DNA of 17,033 bases, from assembly GCA_900546105.1 (NCBI GenBank), contig URBP01000042.1:1-17033 (forward strand). The letters are read 5' to 3'. Source of the DNA: an uncultured Collinsella sp. Lineage in GTDB: Bacteria > Actinomycetota > Coriobacteriia > Coriobacteriales > Coriobacteriaceae. The notes under the pieces were generated by a model, which had not been told where the DNA came from, ran no database searches, and saw only the letters and a program-made list of their open reading frames with translations. The first letter of the stretch is position 1. Each line of letters opens with the position of its first letter. Made by a program: the position numbers and the translations under genes. This document shows positions 7,029-14,341 of the stretch, one piece after another.

Positions 7029-8306
7029 ATGTCCACTAAGTATGCAATCGTTGGCGGCAAGCTCATCGACGGCACCGGTGCCGAGCCGGTCGAGAACTCC
7101 CTCGTTCTCGTCGACGACAACGGCAAGATCGAGTATGCCGGTGTCATGCAGGACCTTCCCGAGGGCGTTGAGGTTATCGACGCCGCCGGCAAGACCGTCC
7201 TTCCCGGCCTGATCGACACCCACCTGCACTTCTCGGGCAACCTGACCGACGATGACACCGACTGGGTCATGCAGCCGCTCCTCGAGAAGCAGGCCGTCGC
7301 CGTCAAGCAGGCCTACGACTGCCTCACCCACGGCCTCACCACCGTCTGCGAGATCGGCCGCTTTGGTATCCAGATCCGTGACTGCATCGACAAGGGCGTC
7401 TTCAAGGGCCCGCGCGTTCTGGCCACCGGCCTTGGCTTCTGCCGCGTTGCCGGCCACGGCGACTCCCACCACTGCAGCCAGGAGCTCAACAAGGAATCGC
7501 ACCCCTGGGGCGATCAGGTCGACGGTCCTTGGGATCTGCGCAAGGCCGTCCGTCGCCGCCTGCGTGAGAATCCCGATGCCATCAAGATCTGGGCTACCGG
7601 TGGCGGCATCTGGCGCTGGGACTCCGGCCGCGACCAGCACTACTGCTCCGAGGAGATTCAGGCCGTGGTCGAAGAGGCCAAGATGGTCGGCATCCCCGTG
7701 TGGAGCCACTGCTACAACAACCACGCCGCTGCCTACGATTCCGTTCGCTTTGGCTGCGAGCAGCTGATTCACGGCTTCGATATCGATGAGCGCACCATGG
7801 ACCTCATGGCCGAGCAGGGCACCTTCTTCACCCCGACGATCGCCTTCCTGCCCACCTGGTACGCCACCTATCCGCCCGTCTACGTCCCCGAGCTGCACGA
7901 CAAGTACGAGGGCACCCTGGTCGAGAAGGAGCTGCAGCGCAACTACGACTGCCTGCGCGAGGCCAAGAAGCGCGGCGTCGTCATGACGATCGGCTCCGAT
8001 TCCTTCTCCTTCGTCACCCCGTACGGCACCTGCTCCATCGAGGAGATGTACGAGTTCGTCGACAAGATCGGCTTCACCCCGGTCGAGACCATCACCTGTG
8101 CCACTCTCAACGGTGCCAAGATGTGCCACATCGAGGACGAGACCGGTTCCATCGAGGCCGGCAAGTGCGCCGACCTGCTGGTCGTCAACGGTGACGTCGC
8201 CGCCGACATCCACGTGCTCAACACCGACAACATGAACGTCATCATGAAGGACGGCTGGATTGTCGAGGGCGGCACCTTCGGCGAGGCAAACAAGTACAGC
8301 GCCTAA
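7029..8306 (+). CDS. Metal-dependent amidohydrolase (amidohydrolase superfamily, prolidase/arginine carboxypeptidase-like)
   Basis: A 425-residue cytosolic hydrolase with the binuclear-metal layout of the amidohydrolase superfamily: H65 and H67 in LIDTHLHF, a probable carboxylated lysine K186 in AIKIWATGGG, H227 in VWSHCYNN, H248 in QLIHGFDID, and the catalytic D324 in GSDSF. The N- and C-terminal segments (IVGGKLIDGTG; GSIEAGKCADLLVVNGD) form the usual beta-sandwich domain. The spacing of motifs, with KIWATGGG and the HGFDID-TMDLMAEQGTFFTPT block, resembles the group holding imidazolonepropionase-like enzymes, Zn-dependent arginine carboxypeptidases and Xaa-Pro dipeptidases. That suggests cleavage of an N-acyl or C-terminal amide bond of an amino-acid derivative, but substrate is inference. 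TAAGGAGG stands four bases before the ATG. There is no signal peptide. It probably acts on what the upstream permease imports. Confidence 0.88.
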   Translation: MSTKYAIVGGKLIDGTGAEPVENSLVLVDDNGKIEYAGVMQDLPEGVEVIDAAGKTVLPGLIDTHLHFSGNLTDDDTDWVMQPLLEKQAVAVKQAYDCLTHGLTTVCEIGRFGIQIRDCIDKGVFKGPRVLATGLGFCRVAGHGDSHHCSQELNKESHPWGDQVDGPWDLRKAVRRRLRENPDAIKIWATGGGIWRWDSGRDQHYCSEEIQAVVEEAKMVGIPVWSHCYNNHAAAYDSVRFGCEQLIHGFDIDERTMDLMAEQGTFFTPTIAFLPTWYATYPPVYVPELHDKYEGTLVEKELQRNYDCLREAKKRGVVMTIGSDSFSFVTPYGTCSIEEMYEFVDKIGFTPVETITCATLNGAKMCHIEDETGSIEAGKCADLLVVNGDVAADIHVLNTDNMNVIMKDGWIVEGGTFGEANKYSA

Positions 8307-8347
8307 GCTACCGTTCATCGATGGCTTGATGTAAAACACAGTATTTG

Positions 8348-8362
8348 ATTGCATAATGCAAT
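8348..8362. promoter_or_regulatory. 15-bp perfect palindrome upstream of the first kinase
   Basis: ATTGCAT-A-ATGCAAT is perfectly symmetrical about base 8355. It contains a CATAAT -10-like hexamer (8352-8357), although no -35 sits at a good distance (TTGATG at 8326-8331 is 20 bases away). The position between the amidohydrolase stop and the kinase start makes it a plausible operator. Confidence 0.5.
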
Positions 8363-8364
8363 GG

Positions 8365-8390
8365 AGAGGGTCGCTTGCGGCCCTCTTTAT
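8365..8390 (+). terminator. Intrinsic terminator between amidohydrolase and kinase
   Basis: AGAGGGTCG pairs with CGGCCCTCT around a short loop (8365-8386, one G-U pair), followed by TTTATT. It ends the permease/amidohydrolase transcript. Because it starts just after the palindrome's -10-like hexamer, a transcript begun there would carry this hairpin at its 5' end. Confidence 0.8.
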
Positions 8391-8424
8391 TGCTATGGGG
8401 TGCGTCGGTAAGAAGGAGATGACG

Positions 8425-9810
8425 GTGGATCTCAATAGGCTGATTCTGGGCAAGAGCTACAACTCTACCAAGGTCTTTCGTACCGCTCAGCATGTGGTTC
8501 AAGCCATCTTGCTCGGTATTGTCGTTCCGCTGCTTATCCTGCTGCTCATCTGGGATCTAACCGATAATCCCAATCCCGTTCCGGCCGTTGTCGTCATTGC
8601 CGGCTTGGTCATGCTGTGCTTCTTCTTCTCGTACGTCTTTGTCGTTCCCGACGACCTCACATCGAGCGCAACCGACCGCACGCTCGCCATCGCTTCAAAA
8701 ATATTCGCCTACACGTCGCGCGGCCTTACGCCCGAAGCTGCCCTGGGCGCCTCTAAGATCATCCTGTCCGAAACTATCGCCTCCGCCATCTGCTTTACCG
8801 ACGGCAAGCAGGTGTTGGCAAGCTGGGGCGAGGACTCGGCAAAATGCCCAGCGGGCACCCCGGTGGTGCTGCGGACTACGCTCAACGTGATCAACAGCGG
8901 TGAGCAAAGCGTGTTCTCGCGCGATGCCTCGACCGAGACAGGTGGCTACTTTCCACGCCTGCGCGCCGGTATTGTCGCACCGCTTACCGTGCGCGGGCAT
9001 TGCGTGGGCACGCTCGAGCTGTATTATCCCCGTCTGAGCAGCATCGATATGCGCCAGACGGCGCTTGCCTCGGGCTTTGCCGACCTCATTTCCACGCAGC
9101 TTGCAAGCTTTGAGCTCGAGCGCCAGGACGAGCTTACGGCCCGCGTGGAGCTGCGCGCCTTGCAATCGCAGGTCGATCCTCATTTTCTATTCAATACCAT
9201 TAGCACGATCGTGTCGCTCGTTCGAACCGAGCCCGACAAGGCGCGATCGCTGCTGATCGACTTCTCCAACTACTACCGTCAGACGCTTTCTGATTCCGAT
9301 ACCCTCACAACGCTCGAGCACGAGGTGGAACAGGGCACTCGCTATATCAATCTTATGCAGGCTCGTTATGGCGACGGCCGTCTGCGCGTCTCGGTCGATA
9401 TCGACTTTGAGGTGCGCGATTGCATGGTGCCGCCGTTTATCTTGCAGCCGTTGCTCGAAAACTGCATCAAGCACGCGCAGCGCGAGACCGAGCCGCTTTC
9501 TATTCATGTTAGGGCTTTCGAGACCGATGACGGTTTGGAGATCATCGTCGAGGACGACGGCATCGGTATGAGCGAAGAGGTCTGCGCGCATCTGTTTGAG
9601 CAACATCGCCGAGAGGGGCCCGAGAGCATTACCGCCGACGGCTCCGTCAAGCGAGGTTGCGGCCTGGCGCTCTTTAACGTGCTTCAGCGCATCCATTTCT
9701 TTTACGGAGAAGATTCCGGCATGCGCGTGAAGTCCCAGGAGGGCGTGGGAACGCAGGTCATCGTCGAGCTGAACGGCGAGCCGCATGAGCCGGCGCCGTT
9801 GACGGCGTAG
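8425..9810 (+). CDS. LytS-type sensor histidine kinase with GAF domain (first copy)
   Basis: A 461-residue membrane kinase expected to autophosphorylate and pass phosphate to the adjacent LytTR regulator. Two N-terminal membrane segments (about 26-44 and 53-74) are followed by a GAF-like sensing region (about 85-225), the His_kinase core with ALQSQVDPHFLFNTIS (phospho-acceptor His ~253), and an HK-type ATPase domain with N-box ENCIKH (~345-350), DDGIGM (~377-382) and GCGLAL (~411-416). The start is chosen as GTG 8425 because AAGGAG lies exactly six bases before it; ATG 8419 is too close to that site, and ATG 8398 or 8356 lack one. Unlike classical LytS, it has two rather than five or six membrane segments. 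The regulator gene follows after 38 bases. A paralogue lies at 14338. Confidence 0.92.
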   Translation: MDLNRLILGKSYNSTKVFRTAQHVVQAILLGIVVPLLILLLIWDLTDNPNPVPAVVVIAGLVMLCFFFSYVFVVPDDLTSSATDRTLAIASKIFAYTSRGLTPEAALGASKIILSETIASAICFTDGKQVLASWGEDSAKCPAGTPVVLRTTLNVINSGEQSVFSRDASTETGGYFPRLRAGIVAPLTVRGHCVGTLELYYPRLSSIDMRQTALASGFADLISTQLASFELERQDELTARVELRALQSQVDPHFLFNTISTIVSLVRTEPDKARSLLIDFSNYYRQTLSDSDTLTTLEHEVEQGTRYINLMQARYGDGRLRVSVDIDFEVRDCMVPPFILQPLLENCIKHAQRETEPLSIHVRAFETDDGLEIIVEDDGIGMSEEVCAHLFEQHRREGPESITADGSVKRGCGLALFNVLQRIHFFYGEDSGMRVKSQEGVGTQVIVELNGEPHEPAPLTA

Positions 9811-9848
9811 CACGCGGTTGGATTGAGAGAAAAAGAGGGGAAGCACAT

Positions 9849-10583
9849 ATGTCCGAAGGCTGGAACATCTTGGTGGTTGATGACGAGCCCCCAATTAGGG
9901 CTGAGCTACGCTATCTGTTGGAAAAGGATACGCGTGTGGGCCAGATTGCCGAGGCGGGCAATGTCACCGAAGCCGTGGAGTCGATTCTGTCGAACAAGCC
10001 CGACGTGTTGTTTTTAGACATTACCATGCCCGGTCGCTCGGGAATTGAGCTTGCCGAGACGCTGCAGAACCTAAAGACGCCGCCGGTCGTGGTGTTTGTG
10101 ACGGCATTTGCCGAGTATGCGGCTGATGCCTATAACCTCGATGCCGTCGATTATGTCGTCAAGCCGGTTGAGGACGCACGCCTGTCAAAGGCACTCGACA
10201 AGATCGAGGCGGCCTTGGGTGTCCGTCGTGTTATCCACGCTCCGCGCCAGCCTTTGCGTCTGACGGTGGACCGCGGGGGCAAAAAGGTGTTCATTCCCGT
10301 CGCAGACGTCTGCTACTTTGAGGCGCGCGCCGATTTTTGCAACGCCATCTGCGCCGAGGGAACGTACCTGATCAATGAGTCGATCTCTTCGCTCGAGCGT
10401 CGCTTGGACTCCGAGGGCTTTATTCGCGTTCATCGCAGCTACCTGGTCAATTTGGAAGACGTGCACAATGTTGAGATTGGCTCCACGGGGCTGATGGAGC
10501 TCAGGCTCGACCGCGCGAGTTCGACGGTGCCCGTGTCCCGCCGTCGCGCTGCCGAGGTTAAAGCACACTTGGGGCTTGCGTAG
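9849..10583 (+). CDS. LytTR-family response regulator (first copy)
   Basis: A 244-residue cytosolic transcription regulator. The receiver domain (about 5-122) has the acidic pair D11/D12 (VVDDEPP), phospho-acceptor D57 (LFLDITMPG), T85 (VTAFAEY) and K105 (YVVKPVED). The LytTR DNA-binding domain (about 135-241) shows the typical FIPVADVCYFEA start and the FIRVHRSYLVNL and VPVSRRRAAEVK motifs. GAGGGGAAG precedes the ATG by about six bases. It sits 38 bases behind the kinase gene in the same operon, so the kinase at 8425 is its presumed partner. LytTR regulators commonly control cell-surface, autolysin, bacteriocin or competence genes; the targets here are not visible. No terminator follows, so read-through into the phospholipase-like gene is possible. 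Confidence 0.94.
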   Translation: MSEGWNILVVDDEPPIRAELRYLLEKDTRVGQIAEAGNVTEAVESILSNKPDVLFLDITMPGRSGIELAETLQNLKTPPVVVFVTAFAEYAADAYNLDAVDYVVKPVEDARLSKALDKIEAALGVRRVIHAPRQPLRLTVDRGGKKVFIPVADVCYFEARADFCNAICAEGTYLINESISSLERRLDSEGFIRVHRSYLVNLEDVHNVEIGSTGLMELRLDRASSTVPVSRRRAAEVKAHLGLA

Positions 10584-10616
10584 ACGGTCTGCGTGCTGTC
10601 GTTTACCATCGCAGGT

Positions 10617-10643
10617 TTGGCATGGGCGCGCGGTGGGCATAAT
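10617..10643 (+). promoter_or_regulatory. Possible promoter of the phospholipase C-like gene
   Basis: TTGGCA (10617-10622) and CATAAT (10638-10643) are separated by 15 bases, shorter than ideal. The -10 lies in the GGTGGGCATAATGG context that recurs before two downstream genes. Transcription would start about 26 bases before the ATG. Confidence 0.4.
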
Positions 10644-10675
10644 GGGTGGCATCGAATGAAATCGAAAGGATCATT

Positions 10676-11620
10676 ATGCCCGCGCTTATCACCCATCATC
10701 TGTTTGGCGAGGAAAGCATCGACCGTCTTCCGCAGGGCGTCATCACGTCCGATGAAGAGCGCATTGCCTTTATCTTGGGCAACCAAGGCCCCGACCCGTT
10801 TTTCTTTCACATTCTGACACCGCGTGTTTCCGACTGCACGCTGCTGGCGCAGGTCATGCATCGCTCGCGCATGTCTCGCCAGTTCGCGTGCCTGCGCGAC
10901 GGCGTGTCGCATCTGCTGCCGCGCGACGCCAGCTTGGGTCGCGCCTTTGCGCTGGGTCTGCTGTCTCATTACGTGCTCGACCGCAACGCCCACCCCTTTG
11001 TCTATGAGCAGCAGTTTGGCATCGTGGAGTCCGATTCAGAGCTTGAGGATTCGAGCAGTCAGGTCCATGCCGTGATCGAGAGCGACCTGGATGTACTGAT
11101 GCTGCAGCTTAAGCGCGATGGCGCTACGGTCGACGATTACCCGCCGGCGGGCGAGATCGTCACCACCGATCGCATCAGTCGCGTGGCCGGCGTGCTGATG
11201 AGCTATGTTGCCGGACGCGTGTACGGCATTGACATTCCGGCGGGGGAGTACGGTGCTGCCGTTGCCAATATGCAGCGACTTTACCGTGCGATTGAGCCGG
11301 CCGGCTCCGTAAAGACGCGCGCGATCTCGCTGGTTGAGGGGTTGGTGCACGACTACTCGCTGCTCGACGGCCTTGCCCATCGCGTGACGACGGAGCTGCC
11401 CGAGCGCACCGGTAACCTGGGCCATCTGACATGGAAGAATCCCTTTACCGACGAGGTCTCGAACGAGAGTTTCCCCGAGGTCTTTGATCGCGCGCTGGTC
11501 GATTACGAGTGCACGGTCGCGCGTTTTATCGAGACCGGTGACATGGAGGCCGTGACCGGTCACGTCAACTACAGCGGCCGCGTGCTCGGCACCGACGAGG
11601 AGTTCGACCGCGAGGAGTAG
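10676..11620 (+). CDS. Zinc-dependent phospholipase C-like protein
   Basis: A 314-residue protein beginning MPALITHHLFGEE at the ATG with GAAAGGA five bases upstream. The early HH pair (H7, H8), GNQGPDPFFF (D40), LLSHYVLDRNAHPFVYE (H98, D102, H106) and VHAVIESDLD (H131, E135) reproduce the ordered His/Asp/Glu ligands of the zinc-dependent phospholipase C / S1-P1 nuclease fold (PF00882-like). The family in Firmicutes and Actinobacteria is widespread and mostly uncharacterised. There is no signal peptide, so a secreted toxin-like role is unlikely and an intracellular metal hydrolase more likely. Residues 150-314 are helical with few recognisable motifs. It lies 92 bases downstream of the first LytTR regulator and upstream of an MFS transporter; membership of either operon is uncertain. 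Confidence 0.78.
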   Translation: MPALITHHLFGEESIDRLPQGVITSDEERIAFILGNQGPDPFFFHILTPRVSDCTLLAQVMHRSRMSRQFACLRDGVSHLLPRDASLGRAFALGLLSHYVLDRNAHPFVYEQQFGIVESDSELEDSSSQVHAVIESDLDVLMLQLKRDGATVDDYPPAGEIVTTDRISRVAGVLMSYVAGRVYGIDIPAGEYGAAVANMQRLYRAIEPAGSVKTRAISLVEGLVHDYSLLDGLAHRVTTELPERTGNLGHLTWKNPFTDEVSNESFPEVFDRALVDYECTVARFIETGDMEAVTGHVNYSGRVLGTDEEFDREE

Positions 11621-11674
11621 GGTCCGCTCCTGTCTCTTTGCCGAATCCTTACCGGCGCCTCCGTGCAATTGGGG

Positions 11675-11680
11675 TACGAT
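11675..11680 (+). promoter_or_regulatory. -10-like element before the MFS gene
   Basis: TACGAT in the context TTGGGGTACGATGAA, resembling the elements before the phospholipase-like and glycosyltransferase genes. No convincing -35 lies 16-18 bases upstream. It is 41 bases before the ATG. Confidence 0.35.
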
Positions 11681-11721
11681 GAACTAGCTGCATATCGGGC
11701 GAATACGAAGGGTCCCTGTCC

Positions 11722-12981
11722 ATGAAATACACCAAGCTCGAGCGTAACTGGGTCATGTACGATGTGGGAAACTCGGCCCTCGTGCTGCTCAATACCTCGG
11801 TGGTGCCCATCTACTTTAACGCCATCAATACCGGCGCTTCCTCGGCAGACCTGGTGGTCGCTTGGGGCAACGCGCAGACGATTGCCTCGCTGGTCATTGC
11901 CATGCTCATGCCCATTCTGGGCGCGCTTGCCGATTACGCCGGCAACAAGATCAAGTTCTTCTTGGGCTTCTTCCTCACGGGCCTGGTTCTTTGCCTGGCG
12001 CAGGCTATCCCAATGTCCGCCATGGCATTTTTGACTGTGTACGTGCTGTGCACCATCGGCCTCAACTCTTCTATGACGTTCTACGACGCCATGCTGCCCG
12101 ACATTACCACCGACGAGCGCATGGACGTCGTGTCCAGCTCGGGCTATGCCTGGGGCTACATCGGTTCCACCGTGCCGTTCATCATCTGCCTGGCGCTTAT
12201 CATGGGTGGTCCCGCTCTTGGTGTCCCCACCATGCTGGCAACGCGTCTGTCGTTTATCATCACTGGTGCCTGGTGGCTCATCTTTACCCTGCCGCTCATT
12301 CGCACCTATAAGCAAAAGTACGGTCGCGAGCGTGGTCCCGAGGACACCATCGGCCACATCGTGGGCGGTGTGTTCTCCGAGGTCGGACACACCATGCGCG
12401 AGATCGCCCACAACAAGACCGTGCTGGTCTACATGATCGCGTTCTTCTTCTATATCGACGGTGTGCACACGGTCATTTCTATGGCCACCAGTTACGGATC
12501 GGCCTTGGGCATCGATTCGACGCAGCTGGTCCTGGCGCTGCTCGTCACGCAGTTTGTTGCTTTTCCGTCTGCCATCATTTACGGCAAGCTCGCCGGACGC
12601 GTGGGCACGCTCAACATGATCCTGGTGGCGGTCGCCGCCTACATGGGGATTGTGCTGTTCGCCGCGTTCTTCCTAAAGACCGCCTTTGAATTCTGGGTGC
12701 TTGCCATTATGGTCGGCCTGTTCCAGGGCGGTGTGCAGGCGCTCAGCCGTAGCTACTTTGGCCGCATTATCCCCAAGGAAAAGTCCAACGAGTACTACGG
12801 CTTCTTTGACATCTTTGGTCGTTATGCAAGCGTTATGGGCACCTTCCTGGTGTCGGTCGTCACCTCGCTGACCGGCAACCCCTCGCTGGGCGTCCTGTCT
12901 ATCGGCGTGCTGCTGGTGGTGGGCTTTATGCTGCTGGTCCGCTTGTCCCGCATGACTCGGGCGGCAGGGCATGCCGCATAG
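11722..12981 (+). CDS. UMF1-family MFS transporter
   Basis: A 419-residue integral membrane protein with about 12 hydrophobic segments. The N-terminus LERNWVMYDVGNSALVLLNTSVVPIYF matches the 'W-x-x-YD-x-x-NSA' signature of the UMF1/Atg22-like branch of the major facilitator superfamily, and MLPDITTDERMDVVSSSGYAWGYIGS is the family's conserved loop after TM4. SRSYFGRIIPKEKSNEYYGFFDIFGRYASVMG near the C-terminal third is equally typical. Yeast Atg22 exports amino acids from the vacuole; bacterial members have no fixed substrate. GAAGGG lies about nine bases upstream of the ATG. The gene lies between the phospholipase-like and glycosyltransferase genes, all on the plus strand, with promoter-like elements in both gaps. 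No clear terminator directly follows. Confidence 0.88.
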   Translation: MKYTKLERNWVMYDVGNSALVLLNTSVVPIYFNAINTGASSADLVVAWGNAQTIASLVIAMLMPILGALADYAGNKIKFFLGFFLTGLVLCLAQAIPMSAMAFLTVYVLCTIGLNSSMTFYDAMLPDITTDERMDVVSSSGYAWGYIGSTVPFIICLALIMGGPALGVPTMLATRLSFIITGAWWLIFTLPLIRTYKQKYGRERGPEDTIGHIVGGVFSEVGHTMREIAHNKTVLVYMIAFFFYIDGVHTVISMATSYGSALGIDSTQLVLALLVTQFVAFPSAIIYGKLAGRVGTLNMILVAVAAYMGIVLFAAFFLKTAFEFWVLAIMVGLFQGGVQALSRSYFGRIIPKEKSNEYYGFFDIFGRYASVMGTFLVSVVTSLTGNPSLGVLSIGVLLVVGFMLLVRLSRMTRAAGHAA

Positions 12982-13037
12982 GAGCGAGCGGCTATTGTGC
13001 CTGTCCACGGTACTCTTTTGGGGTTATCCGCAATAAA

Positions 13038-13058
13038 CATTGCGACTTGCGAGCAATG
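13038..13058. promoter_or_regulatory. Dyad CATTGC-N9-GCAATG with an internal direct repeat
   Basis: CATTGC (13038-13043) and GCAATG (13053-13058) are perfectly inverted. The spacer contains a near-repeat TTGCGAC/TTGCGAG. It stands 16 bases upstream of the -10-like TATGAT, where a regulator or the -35 region would be. Confidence 0.4.
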
Positions 13059-13073
13059 ATTTGTCCAAGTGGG

Positions 13074-13079
13074 TATGAT
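13074..13079 (+). promoter_or_regulatory. -10 element of the glycosyltransferase/kinase/regulator operon
   Basis: TATGAT in the context AGTGGGTATGATGGA. A good -35 hexamer is not evident at 16-18 bases (GAGCAA is there), so it may be an extended -10 type or need an activator. Transcription would start near 13086, about 10 bases before the leader hairpin. Confidence 0.5.
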
Positions 13080-13095
13080 GGAATCAGCTAGGTCG

Positions 13096-13131
13096 CGGGG
13101 CGTCGCCTGTGTTTGGCGGCGTCCCGTTTTT
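13096..13131 (+). terminator. Intrinsic terminator in the leader of the glycosyltransferase operon (possible attenuator)
   Basis: A 12-bp stem (13096-13107 with 13115-13126, two G-U pairs) and 7-base loop is followed by TTTTT (13127-13131). It lies between the -10-like TATGAT and the ATG at 13154, so it may terminate leader transcripts. It could instead be the terminator of the MFS gene, 115 bases after its stop. Confidence 0.7.
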
Positions 13132-13153
13132 GTGTTGCAGGGAGGGTAAAGGT

Positions 13154-14341
13154 ATGAACGCCACGGTTGTGATCCCAACATATTGGGCGGGCGATGATAC
13201 CCAAGCAAACGCTCCCGGCACCTACGATCACTCGACGTCGCTCAACGCCGCCAACCCGGAACTCGATCGCTGCCTGACTTCACTCGAACAGGTGCGCGAC
13301 ATTCCGCGCATCATTCTCTTGGTGGTCTGTCCGGTTTCTGTCACGCCCGACGTATCCCATCGCGTGCACGAAATCGTTAATGCGCATCCCACGCTCAAGG
13401 TCACCGTTGTCACCAACACCCAGGCCTCGCGCATCGCAGACCGGGTTGCTCAGATCGCGCCCAAGGGTTCGGGCGAGTGCGTGAGCCTGCGAGGCTACGG
13501 TGCCATCCGCAACATGGGGCTAGCCTGTGCCGCTGTGCTGGGGCATGACGCGGTTATCTTTTTGGATGACGATGAGACTGTCATCGACGCCGACTTTATG
13601 AAGCGCGCGACCTATGCGTTGGGGCAGCAGACGCGTCAGGGCTTGCCGATCTTGGTCAAGAGCGGCTATTTCTACGATCGCGACGGCTCGCCGCTGGCTC
13701 CCACGGACAAGGCGGGCATCTGCCATCGTTGGTGGACCAAGCGCATCGAGTTCAACCGTTGGATGAAAAAGGCGCTCTCGGGCACCCGCATCTCGCGCTC
13801 CAACTACGTGTGCGGCGGCCTGATGGCCCTGCACGCCCGCGCCTTTACGCGTGTGGCCTTTGACCCGTTTATCACCCGCGGCGAGGACTTGGATTACCTC
13901 TTTAACATGCGTATGTTTGGCTACGACGTGTGGTTTGATAACGAGTGGACCGTGCGCCATCTGCCTCCGGAGTCCGAAAAGCGCTCACCGCGCTTTATGC
14001 AGGATGTATACCGTTGGTACTACGAACGGGCCAAGTTGACGTTCGCCGCGCATCAAAAGGAGCTCATCCCCGTTACGGCGGCATCGCTCATGCCCTACCC
14101 GGGCCCGTGGATTTCGCGCGAGCTCGACGACCGCGTGCGCAAGACCGCTATGGTCCGCAGCGTGTTTACCCGCGAGCATGAGGGCTACCTGCGCATCTGG
14201 CGCCATGGTATCGACGAGGCAAAGGCCTATGCGCGCCAAAACGCTGCAAGCTATCTGCGTTTCCAGAGCTTTTGGCCCAAGATCATGGACGGGCTTTGGC
14301 GTGACGCACAACTGATCAGTATCCTGGAGGGGGCCGAATGA
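13154..14341 (+). CDS. Glycosyltransferase, family 2-like (GT-A fold)
   Basis: A 395-residue cytosolic or membrane-peripheral protein starting MNATVVIPTYW; the ATG is chosen because GGGAGG lies upstream, against an alternative GTG at 13109 inside the terminator hairpin. The order of motifs is that of GT-A enzymes: VVIPTYW strand (~5-11), RGYGAIRNMGLACA (~113-126, nucleotide-binding side), VIFLDDDETVID (DDD ~138-140, metal-binding), YVCGGLMALHARAF (~218-231), and RGEDLDYLFNMRMFGYDVWF (GED ~243-245, catalytic base region). It would transfer a sugar from a nucleotide-sugar to a glycan or lipid; donor and acceptor cannot be told. The stop overlaps the next kinase start as ATGA, so translation is coupled. 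A glycosyltransferase inside a sensor operon suggests envelope glycan control, an inference. Confidence 0.8.
   Translation: MNATVVIPTYWAGDDTQANAPGTYDHSTSLNAANPELDRCLTSLEQVRDIPRIILLVVCPVSVTPDVSHRVHEIVNAHPTLKVTVVTNTQASRIADRVAQIAPKGSGECVSLRGYGAIRNMGLACAAVLGHDAVIFLDDDETVIDADFMKRATYALGQQTRQGLPILVKSGYFYDRDGSPLAPTDKAGICHRWWTKRIEFNRWMKKALSGTRISRSNYVCGGLMALHARAFTRVAFDPFITRGEDLDYLFNMRMFGYDVWFDNEWTVRHLPPESEKRSPRFMQDVYRWYYERAKLTFAAHQKELIPVTAASLMPYPGPWISRELDDRVRKTAMVRSVFTREHEGYLRIWRHGIDEAKAYARQNAASYLRFQSFWPKIMDGLWRDAQLISILEGAE

Noticed and set aside
6981..8453. 490-residue minus-strand open frame opposite the amidohydrolase
   Set aside because: It is the antisense shadow of a GC-biased gene; the plus-strand gene has complete catalytic motifs and a ribosome-binding site. 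The same applies to the long antisense frames at 2953-3948, 5347-6333, 11569-12468 and 15691-16614.
13109..13153. Upstream GTG start for the glycosyltransferase
   Set aside because: It lies in the loop of the leader terminator, whereas the ATG at 13154 has a GGGAGG site and begins directly at the VVIPTYW strand.
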